From assembly GCA_902497185.1 (NCBI GenBank), contig CABVEG010000064.1:1-8428 (forward strand): a DNA stretch of 8,428 nt, in the 5' to 3' direction. Made by a program: the position numbers and the translations under genes. Source of the DNA: an uncultured Eubacteriales bacterium. Its GTDB lineage: Bacteria > Bacillota > Clostridia > Lachnospirales > CAG-274. Under the pieces are notes generated by a model. It was not told where the DNA came from, ran no database searches, and was given only the letters and a program-made list of their open reading frames with translations. Positions 1 through 5,741 of the stretch are shown here, one piece after another; position 1 is the stretch's first letter; every line of letters starts with the position of its first letter.

Positions 1-1079
1 TAGTCCATGGCGGAGATTTAGATGAAATCTCAAGAATCTATGGAATTAAAAAAGATGAAATTTATAACTTCGGCGGCAATGTAAATCCTTTAGGTCTGCC
101 GGAATCTGTGAAAAAGGCCATTGCAGACAATGCAGATGCTCCTACTGTATATCCCGATGTATCCTATGTGGATTTAAGGTCTGCTATAGGTGAATATACA
201 GGAATAAATCCCAAACACATAATGGTGGGCAATGGTTCTACAGAGCTTATATCAATGTGTATAAAGACAGTTAATCCCCAAAAGGCGGTTATAGTATCAC
301 CTGCCTATTCTGAATATTTAAAGGAAATTAGGCTTATAGGCGGCAGTGCCGAGCTTTTTCCTCTTAAGGAAAAAGACGAATATATGCTTAACATTCCAGA
401 ACTTAAAAATATATTGACTTCTGATATTGATATGCTTGTAATATGCAATCCCAACAACCCTACAGGCACTTATGTTACCTGTGATGAAACAAGAGAAATA
501 CTTAAACATTGCAAAACTAACAACATTATGGTTATGATGGATGAAACTTATGTTGAGTTTTCCGACATAAGCAGAAATGTGTCTGCCATGCCTCTTATTG
601 AGGAATTTGACAACTTATTTATTATAAGGGGAACATCTAAATTCTTTGCCTGCCCCGGTTTAAGACTTGGCTATGGAGCCTGTTCAAACAGCGAAATAAT
701 AGAATATATTAACACTCACAAGGACCCGTGGTCAGTTAATATTTTTGCTGAATTAAGTGGCATCGTTATGTTTAAGGACAGGGAATTTATAAAGAAAACA
801 CGCCGCCTTATAAACAGTGAAAGAGATAAATTTTTCAAAGAATTATTTGACCTTGATTGTGTACATGTGTATGACACTCAATCAAACTTTTTCCTTCTTA
901 GATTAAAAAGAGAGGATATTACCTCTACAGATGTCTTTAACAGACTTATAGAAAAGAAAATATTGATAAGGGACTGTGCTGATTTTCCTTACCTTGATAA
1001 TCATTATATACGTTTTTGTATATTGGATGAAAAAAGCAACAGTCTTTTATTAAAAGAATTAAAAAATATTTTAAAATAA
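1..1079 (+). CDS. PLP-dependent aminotransferase, CobD/HisC-like (5' end cut by window edge)
   Basis: Fold-type I PLP enzyme of the class I/II aminotransferase family. The reading frame is open from base 3 to the stop at 1077-1079 (358 codons), so the gene begins left of the window; the GTG at 108 lies inside the conserved protein and is not the start. Before it one reads VHGGDLDEISRIYGI and then NFGGNVNPLG, the N-terminal HGG and N-P-L-G landmarks of CobD-type proteins. Further on are the PLP-pocket motif CNPNNPTG, MDETYVEF with the ring-contacting Asp, TSKFFACPGLRLGYG with the Schiff-base Lys at codon 639-641, and a C-terminal IRDCADFP...HYIRF with the carboxylate-binding Arg. The HGG start and the IRDC segment favour L-threonine-O-3-phosphate decarboxylase (CobD) over histidinol-phosphate aminotransferase (HisC), but no cobalamin or histidine gene is in view, so the substrate is open. 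A longer protein with an extra N-terminal domain upstream cannot be excluded. The next gene starts 22 bases downstream on the same strand, so they are probably co-transcribed. Confidence 0.85.
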   Translation, partial: VHGGDLDEISRIYGIKKDEIYNFGGNVNPLGLPESVKKAIADNADAPTVYPDVSYVDLRSAIGEYTGINPKHIMVGNGSTELISMCIKTVNPQKAVIVSPAYSEYLKEIRLIGGSAELFPLKEKDEYMLNIPELKNILTSDIDMLVICNPNNPTGTYVTCDETREILKHCKTNNIMVMMDETYVEFSDISRNVSAMPLIEEFDNLFIIRGTSKFFACPGLRLGYGACSNSEIIEYINTHKDPWSVNIFAELSGIVMFKDREFIKKTRRLINSERDKFFKELFDLDCVHVYDTQSNFFLLRLKREDITSTDVFNRLIEKKILIRDCADFPYLDNHYIRFCILDEKSNSLLLKELKNILK

Positions 1080-1101
1080 AATTACTTAGGGGAGGTAACT
1101 T

Positions 1102-2406
1102 ATGAACAGCAACGAACAGTATGATGCAACACCATTAACTATGCAAGAGGCGCTTGCAGAGGCAAAAAGATGCCTTAATTGCAAGGTACCTCAGTGCAAA
1201 ACAGGTTGTCCCATCGAGAACAATATACCCGAATTTATTCATCAGCTTTCAAGAGGTAACTTTGGCGAAGCCAGAAGCCTTTTAGCTGAAAAAACAAATC
1301 TGCCTGCTGTATGCGGCAGAGTTTGCCCTCATGAAAAGCAGTGCGAGGGACATTGTGTATTAAATAAGGCTAATAAACCAATAAGAATAGGCAAACTTGA
1401 GCAGTTTGTAGCAGACTTTGATGCTGATATGGGACTTATAAGAGAAAAAATCCCACCAAAGACAAGAGGAAATGTAGCAGTAATAGGTTCAGGTCCTGCA
1501 GGTCTTACCGTTGCAGGCGACCTTGCAACAATGGGCTTTAACGTAACAGTATATGAAAGTGAAAATGAACCTGGCGGCGTGCTTCTTTACGGTATACCTG
1601 AATTCAGACTTCCAAAAGACGTTGTAAGACGTGAAACAAAGCGAATTGCTGAACTTGGTGTTCAATTTATAAATAACACAATTATAGGTCAGGATATTAC
1701 TATTGACCAACTTTTTGAAAAGGGCTTCGATGCTATATTCATAGGTACAGGCACAGCAATCGCAAGAGAACTTAATATACCCGGCAAGGATTTAAGGGGT
1801 GTGGTTAAATCTCACTATTTCTTAAGAATGGTTGCTCTTTACAACAGCAACAGTCTTGAAAGAAAGGAAGTGCCTGTTAAGGAGGGAGATACAGTACTTG
1901 TAATAGGTGCAGGCAATGTTGCTATGGATGCTTCCAGAACAGCTCTCAGAATGGGTGCTAAAAAAGTAACCGTAGTATATAGAAGCACTCTTGACACAAT
2001 TTCAGCAGAAAAACTTGAATATGAAAGTGCTGTGGCTGACGGTGTTAAGTTTATGTGGAATTCAACACCTATAGAATATATGGGTGACGAAAACGGCAAG
2101 CTCAAGGGGCTTTTAATTGATCAGGACAGCAACGAAATTGTGTTGCCATGTGATAAGGTTCTTGTTGCTATAGGTTCAAAGCCTGCTAAAAGAATTATAT
2201 CAACAACAAAGGGTATTGAGGTCAATGATAACGGCTACCTTATTACCAAAGAAAAGCCTTATGGTATGACTACACTTAATGGCGTATTTGCAGGCGGAGA
2301 TGTTGTTCATCAACCTGCCACTGTAGTTCTTGCTATGAAAGAAGCTAAAAAGGTAGTTGCGGGTATTGCAAGCTATGTTGATGCAATTAAACTTTTAGGA
2401 CTTTAA
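1102..2406 (+). CDS. gltA: GltA/GltD-type FAD-dependent NADPH oxidoreductase (glutamate synthase small-subunit family)
   Basis: Member of the family that includes glutamate synthase small subunit (GltD), the stand-alone clostridial/archaeal GltA, SudA and NfnB; these carry electrons between NAD(P)H, FAD and Fe-S clusters in the cytoplasm. The 434-residue protein is near family size. An N-terminal Fe-S domain has two cysteine groups, CLNCKVPQCKTGC (C24, C27, C32, C36) and CGRVCPHEKQCEGHC (C71, C75, C81, C85). The FAD Rossmann motif GSGPAG is at 129-134, an inserted NAD(P)H domain has GAGNVA at 269-274, and GVFAGGD at 394-400 closes the FAD site. The ATG follows AGGGGAGGT (1088-1096) at good spacing. 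The usual VYRRS...MPA after the second nucleotide motif reads VYRSTLDTISA, so cofactor preference or partner may differ. No glutamate synthase large subunit or SudB/NfnA-like partner is adjacent, so glutamate synthesis itself is not shown. Family is certain; the exact reaction is not. Confidence 0.9.
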   Translation: MNSNEQYDATPLTMQEALAEAKRCLNCKVPQCKTGCPIENNIPEFIHQLSRGNFGEARSLLAEKTNLPAVCGRVCPHEKQCEGHCVLNKANKPIRIGKLEQFVADFDADMGLIREKIPPKTRGNVAVIGSGPAGLTVAGDLATMGFNVTVYESENEPGGVLLYGIPEFRLPKDVVRRETKRIAELGVQFINNTIIGQDITIDQLFEKGFDAIFIGTGTAIARELNIPGKDLRGVVKSHYFLRMVALYNSNSLERKEVPVKEGDTVLVIGAGNVAMDASRTALRMGAKKVTVVYRSTLDTISAEKLEYESAVADGVKFMWNSTPIEYMGDENGKLKGLLIDQDSNEIVLPCDKVLVAIGSKPAKRIISTTKGIEVNDNGYLITKEKPYGMTTLNGVFAGGDVVHQPATVVLAMKEAKKVVAGIASYVDAIKLLGL

Positions 2407-2426
2407 TTAATATTTAAGATGTTATA

Positions 2427-2497
2427 ACAGCTGAATTTTCAGCCTTACAGGCTGTCAGGACTTTGCTTTGACAGTCTGTAAGGTTATGGCTGTTTTT
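2427..2497 (+). terminator. Intrinsic terminator after gltA, between convergent genes
   Basis: CCTTACAGGCTGTCA (2443-2457) pairs with TGACAGTCTGTAAGG (2469-2483): 15 positions with one G-U pair and an 11-base loop. An outer ACAGC/GCTGT pair (2427-2431 with 2489-2493) runs straight into a T run (2493-2498). It begins about 20 bases after the gltA stop. Read on the - strand the stem is not followed by a clear T run, so it mainly serves the + strand, although it also lies just beyond the end of the hydrolase coming the other way. Confidence 0.85.
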
Positions 2498-2520
2498 TCA
2501 AAACAAACCTTTATTATAAA

Positions 2521-3153
2521 CTATATTCCTTGTCTTACCCTATTTCTGCATTTATTTAAGCTGTCAGTAAAATCAAAGTTTTCCATATTTAAAAACTCAT
2601 CAGAGGTTATAATATCAGCGCCAATATTATCCATATCTGTCATATTGGCTTTTTGTATATGCTCGTTCTGTGAAGAACAACAATCCTCAATTACGACTAC
2701 GTTATAATCAAGAGAAATACCGTCATAACAGGTAGTTCGGATACAATTAGGTGTAGTAGTACCTATAAGAATAATTGTTTCTATACCCAGTCTGCGTAAA
2801 ATTAAATCCAATTCTGTCATAAAAAAAGCTGAAAATCTTGGTTTAATTATAATGTAATCTCCATCTTCAGGCGACAACTCAGGAGGATTATCAAAGCTAA
2901 GTTCACTTTTGCAGTTTTCTGACATAGCTCTACCCCCTTCATACCAATTTTTAAATCTTGTATGCTCAACATCACTTCCATTTTTGCGATATATTCTGTT
3001 TACAAAAAATACGGGTATATTTTTCTCCCTTGCATAAGCAGCAACTTTGCTACAGGCAGGAACAGTATCCTTCGCCATTTTAATACATTGTGCAGACTCC
3101 GAATTAATAAAGCCATTTTCCATATCAATTATAATTAGTGCACACTTTTCCAT
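2521..3153 (-). CDS. Cysteine hydrolase, isochorismatase fold
   Basis: A 210-residue cytosolic hydrolase of the isochorismatase-like superfamily, which includes nicotinamidases, N-carbamoylsarcosine amidases and isochorismatases. The Asp-Lys-Cys catalytic triad is visible: D10 in ALIIIDMENGF, K104 in IIKPRFSAFF, and C137 in GTTTPNCIRTT, followed by a conserved strand VVVIEDCCSS. The combination KPR-F-SAFF plus TPNCIRTT matches a subgroup usually annotated only as cysteine hydrolase or isochorismatase family protein, and I do not recognise its substrate. About 25 residues follow the core fold (FLNMENFDFTDSLNKCRNRV). The ATG is supported by AAAGGA (complement of 3161-3166) 7 bases upstream. It lies downstream of trmB on the same strand but behind a strong terminator, so it is probably expressed separately or by read-through. 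No enterobactin, NAD or creatinine pathway neighbour helps assign a role. Confidence 0.9.
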   Translation of the reverse strand: MEKCALIIIDMENGFINSESAQCIKMAKDTVPACSKVAAYAREKNIPVFFVNRIYRKNGSDVEHTRFKNWYEGGRAMSENCKSELSFDNPPELSPEDGDYIIIKPRFSAFFMTELDLILRRLGIETIILIGTTTPNCIRTTCYDGISLDYNVVVIEDCCSSQNEHIQKANMTDMDNIGADIITSDEFLNMENFDFTDSLNKCRNRVRQGI

Positions 3154-3180
3154 ATCAAATTCCTTTCTTTAAAAGCACAC

Positions 3181-3211
3181 AAAAAGACTGCCTGAATTAA
3201 TACAGACAGCC
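3181..3211 (-). terminator. Intrinsic terminator after trmB
   Basis: On the - strand GGCTGTCTG (3211-3203) pairs with CAGGCAGTC (3194-3186) over nine positions, two of them G-U, around an 8-base AT loop, followed by TTTTT (3185-3181). It starts 12 bases after the trmB stop. It also lies only 27 bases before the ATG of the downstream hydrolase, so it could act as an attenuator for that gene as well as the end of the trmB transcript. Confidence 0.85.
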
Positions 3212-3223
3212 TTGTATACCCTT

Positions 3224-3880
3224 CTATTCAGGCTTTTTATTATAATAACCTTCTAATCTGTAAATAGGCATTCCCTGCTCTGAAAACTTCTTTTCATACT
3301 CTGTCATAACATTTCCCTCAAAGTCACTATTATGAAGGTCAAGAGAAATATTATGCAATCTCCATCCCTTATCAGCAATTTCATTTAAGCTGAATTCAAA
3401 GAGAATTTTATTGTCTGTTTTCATAAAAAGCTCTCCACCCTTTTCACCAAAAAGAGTTTCATATAAATTAAGAAAATTTTTATGAGTTAGTCTTCTCTTT
3501 GCCCATTTTCTTCTCCTGTGCCAAGGGTCAGCAAAATTAGTGTAAATTCTTGAGATCTCACCTGTTTCAAATATTTCCAGTGAGTTTGCTACATCCTCAC
3601 AGAAAAATCTGACATTATCACCAACCTCAAGTTCTCTGCTTTTTTTAAGAGCAGAAACTATAATCTGCTCTTCTCTCTCAATACCAATATAATTAATATC
3701 AGGATTAAGCTTACTCATTTCACTTATAAAATTACCCTTGCCACATCCTATTTCAATATGAATGGGGTTATTGTTGCCAAAAACTTCATTCCACTTACCC
3801 TTAAACTCTCTGGGATTATCAATAATAGTTTTATTACTTGCAAATTCCCTTTCAGCCCAAGGTTTTCTTCTTATGCGCAT
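3224..3880 (-). CDS. trmB: tRNA (guanine-N7-)-methyltransferase TrmB
   Basis: SAM-dependent enzyme that forms N7-methylguanosine at position 46 in the variable loop of tRNA. At 218 residues it has the normal bacterial length. The class I methyltransferase fold shows IEIGCGKGNFI (42-52, SAM-binding glycine loop), IGIERE (65-70, acidic residue for the SAM ribose), the family block NFADPWHRRRKWAKRRLT (115-132), MKTDN (153-157), and the C-terminal TEYEKKFSEQG (193-203) that contributes to tRNA and SAM binding. The family block is normally DPWP followed by basic residues; here the Pro is His (H121). The ATG has AAAGGA 8 bases upstream. The start lies 18 bases after the stop of the uncharacterised gene, so the two are almost certainly one transcript; the terminator at 3211-3181 ends it. 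Function assignment is secure by motifs. Confidence 0.96.
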   Translation of the reverse strand: MRIRRKPWAEREFASNKTIIDNPREFKGKWNEVFGNNNPIHIEIGCGKGNFISEMSKLNPDINYIGIEREEQIIVSALKKSRELEVGDNVRFFCEDVANSLEIFETGEISRIYTNFADPWHRRRKWAKRRLTHKNFLNLYETLFGEKGGELFMKTDNKILFEFSLNEIADKGWRLHNISLDLHNSDFEGNVMTEYEKKFSEQGMPIYRLEGYYNKKPE

Positions 3881-3898
3881 TATTATATTCCTTTCATT

Positions 3899-4750
3899 TT
3901 ACTGACACTTTAATATACAATAACAGAATTCTCCCTGTTCCAAAGGCTTATTGTCAACAGCCTTAAACTCTGTAAAACCCTGTGCCATAGCCTCCAGTTT
4001 ATAATCTCTGTCATACTTGCTTGGCACACCAAGCCAATAATCGCTGCCATTCCTGCCTAACAGCAGGTGTTTATAATCTCTGCAGCCCTTTATTACAAAG
4101 GGATTATTTATGTACTTCCACAAAGCCTTAACAAGACAAAGCTCCTTAATGCTTGCCCTTATCCAACAAATATCATCATCACCAAAAGGATGTTGACTTT
4201 CTCTTGAAAACAGCTTGTTTTCTCCCTCACGTGTACCTATTTTAGAATACTCCTTTAATTCATCAATATCCTTGTCTATTTCATTTATTATACATATCAG
4301 CTTATCTTTATCATCTGTATTTTCGGCTTTTTCTTCAAGTTCACAAGCAACTTCAACTGTGCTTTCTTTGTAGGATTTTGCCATAAGACAGTGCTGCCAG
4401 TTATATTCACCCTCTACAAAGCCTATAAGAGGTGCTTTATCCTTTACCAAAACAGCAACAGCCTTAATATCGGAAACCTCAATATTTATTGTTCCGGGAG
4501 AAAATTCCCATTTAACTTCACCTTTACCTGTTCCGTCAACATATAAGGGTTTGCTTACCTCGGCATAAGAATCTCTGCTAAGTATGCAAACCCTGTAATC
4601 ACAATCACTTCTCAAGCCCTGAGCCTGAAGTATAAGCCTACCTGCACCATTTCTAAGTTCAATTATACATCTGCCAACAGAGCCTCTTATATCCTTTGCA
4701 TAATCCTGACAGCCCTGCTTTAATGCTATAAATATTCTTGAATATGACAT
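3899..4750 (-). CDS. Uncharacterised two-domain cytosolic protein, clostridial type
   Basis: I cannot give this gene a function. The preferred start at 4750 gives 283 residues; an in-frame ATG at 4768 overlaps the ribosome site GGAGG (4766-4762) and is unlikely to be used. No signal peptide or membrane segment is visible. Residues about 20-115 look like a compact beta-rich domain (RGSVGRCIIELRNGAGRLIL, KGEVKWEFSP, KAVAVLVKDKAPLIGFV). Residues about 125-180 are charged and probably helical or linker (EEKAENTDDKDK, NEIDKDIDELKEY). Residues about 186-283 form a second domain with HPFGDDDICWIR, NNPFVI, YKHLLLGR, DYWLGVPSKYD and GEFCYCILKC. From memory, this N-domain/linker/C-domain pattern with a GVP motif recurs in hypothetical proteins of Clostridia; that is recall, not a search. 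It contains about 11 cysteines, scattered rather than in metal-site pairs. It lies 18 bases upstream of trmB and behind rsmA, which suggests housekeeping expression rather than an accessory role. Confidence 0.85.
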   Translation of the reverse strand: MSYSRIFIALKQGCQDYAKDIRGSVGRCIIELRNGAGRLILQAQGLRSDCDYRVCILSRDSYAEVSKPLYVDGTGKGEVKWEFSPGTINIEVSDIKAVAVLVKDKAPLIGFVEGEYNWQHCLMAKSYKESTVEVACELEEKAENTDDKDKLICIINEIDKDIDELKEYSKIGTREGENKLFSRESQHPFGDDDICWIRASIKELCLVKALWKYINNPFVIKGCRDYKHLLLGRNGSDYWLGVPSKYDRDYKLEAMAQGFTEFKAVDNKPLEQGEFCYCILKCQ

Positions 4751-4761
4751 ATAAATAAGTA

Positions 4762-4766
4762 CCTCC
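4762..4766 (-). promoter_or_regulatory. Ribosome binding site deciding the start of the uncharacterised gene
   Basis: GGAGG on the - strand overlaps the ATG at 4768-4766 and lies 11 bases before the ATG at 4750-4748. Only the second ATG has a ribosome site at a usable distance, so the coding region should start at 4750, which removes six residues (MEVLIY) from the longest frame. Confidence 0.75.
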
Positions 4767-4796
4767 ATAAATTAAGTCTTATTTAATATATGATTC

Positions 4797-4866
4797 AAGT
4801 GTACTAGCTATGCAAAAATTCATTAATTTATTAATAGATTTTTGTTTGTTTAGCACAGCTATACTT
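4797..4866. repeat. Imperfect 70-base AT-rich inverted repeat between rsmA and the uncharacterised gene
   Basis: The inner arms 4814-4827 and 4830-4843 (AAAAATTCATTAAT and ATTAATAGATTTTT) are 14 bases each with two mismatches. They are flanked by a weaker outer set: TGC/GCA (4811-4813 with 4853-4855), TAGCT/AGCTA (4805-4809 with 4857-4861) and GTA/TAC (4801-4803 with 4862-4864), with 9 unpaired bases (GTTTGTTTA) on one side. On the - strand the inner hairpin ends in TTTTTGC, so it may be a weak terminator for rsmA, but an almost pure AT stem is poor for that. It could also be a small mobile-element remnant or a transcript-processing structure. The next 30 bases toward the downstream gene include only weak promoter-like hexamers (TTGCAT, then TATATT 19 bases on). 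Confidence 0.55.
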
Positions 4867-4876
4867 AAACATTAAT

Positions 4877-5740
4877 TTATTTTCTGAACTCAAGCATTTT
4901 ATCACTGATTTTTGCATAATCCTCAAGGGTAAGGCTTTCACCTCTTACCCTTTCATCATAACCCAATTCATTTAGTATATTGCCTAATTCCTCTTTATTA
5001 AGTCCCAACATACCACTGCTGAAAATACAGTTTACAAGAGTTTTTCTTCTTTGGCTGAATGCAGCTTTTATAAATTCAAACATAAACTGTTCATTTTTAA
5101 CATTAACTCTGGGCTCTTTAAGTATAGTAAGCTTAATTACTGCCGAATCTACATTTGGTCTTGGCATAAAGCAGTTCTGCGGAACATTTGCAACAAGGTA
5201 CGGCTCACAGTAATACTGTGTAACAAGAGAAAGGGAGCCATAATCCTTAGTTGAAGGTTTTGCATTCATTCTGTATGCTACTTCCTTTTGAATCATTACA
5301 GTAAGGCTTTCCATAGGAATATGCTTTTCCAATATATTCATTATAATAGGAGTAGTAATGTTATAAGGCAGATTTGCTGCCATTTTAACGTTCATTCCCT
5401 TATGGCGCTCAATTAACTCATTAATATCTACCTTTAATATATCCTCATTTATAATTTCAATATTGTCATAGTCCGCCAATAGCTCACCTAAAATAGGCAC
5501 AAGAGTCTTGTCTATTTCAACAGAAACAACCTTACCTGCTCTCTTAGCCATAGCCTGAGTAAGAGTTCCTATACCCGGACCTACCTCAATAACCAAATCA
5601 TTTTCATTAATATCGGCAGCACTTACAATTTTGTCCAAAACTCTCTCATCAACGAGAAAGTTCTGTCCAAAATTCTTTTTAAAATTAAATTCGTACTTCT
5701 TAATTATTTGTTTTGTCTTATAAGCTAAACTTGCTTCCAT
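4877..5740 (-). CDS. rsmA: 16S rRNA (adenine1518-N6/adenine1519-N6)-dimethyltransferase RsmA (KsgA)
   Basis: SAM-dependent enzyme that dimethylates two adjacent adenines in the 3'-terminal hairpin of 16S rRNA during late 30S assembly; its loss gives kasugamycin resistance. The 287 residues match the family length. Motifs in order: KKNFGQNFL (21-29), EVGPGIGTLT (52-61, SAM loop), VEID (74-77), the catalytic NLPY (123-126), FMPRPNVDS (191-199) and AFSQRRKTL (227-235), followed by the small helical C-terminal domain. NLPY and the FGQNFL opening separate it from general methyltransferases; the Erm resistance enzymes share the fold, but the RPNVDSAV and FSQRRKTL blocks support RsmA. The ATG lies one base after the alaS stop (TAA T ATG); the nearest purine-rich site (GAGGG) is about 14 bases upstream, inside the alaS end, so translation is probably coupled to alaS. 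RsmA is more often found beside rnmV, so the alaS pairing is less usual. Confidence 0.96.
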   Translation of the reverse strand: MEASLAYKTKQIIKKYEFNFKKNFGQNFLVDERVLDKIVSAADINENDLVIEVGPGIGTLTQAMAKRAGKVVSVEIDKTLVPILGELLADYDNIEIINEDILKVDINELIERHKGMNVKMAANLPYNITTPIIMNILEKHIPMESLTVMIQKEVAYRMNAKPSTKDYGSLSLVTQYYCEPYLVANVPQNCFMPRPNVDSAVIKLTILKEPRVNVKNEQFMFEFIKAAFSQRRKTLVNCIFSSGMLGLNKEELGNILNELGYDERVRGESLTLEDYAKISDKMLEFRK

Positions 5741-5741
5741 A

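Noticed and set aside
1839..2105. Open frame of 88 codons on the - strand inside gltA
   Set aside because: It is antisense to the NAD(P)H domain of a clearly intact gene and rich in Ser and Leu, as expected from a reverse-complement shadow.
2407..2520. Possible small RNA or tRNA gene in the convergent spacer
   Set aside because: The stem-loop and T run fit a terminator; no tRNA landmarks or promoter were seen.
2468..2707. Open frame of 79 codons on the + strand beyond the gltA terminator
   Set aside because: It begins inside the terminator hairpin, has no ribosome site, and most of it runs antisense to the hydrolase, whose catalytic motifs are intact.
4751..4768. Longer start at 4768 for the uncharacterised protein
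   Set aside because: That ATG overlaps the GGAGG ribosome site, which instead serves the ATG at 4750.
4980..5254. Two overlapping + strand open frames inside rsmA
   Set aside because: Both are antisense to conserved RsmA blocks (RPNVDS, FSQRRKTL) and lack ribosome sites.
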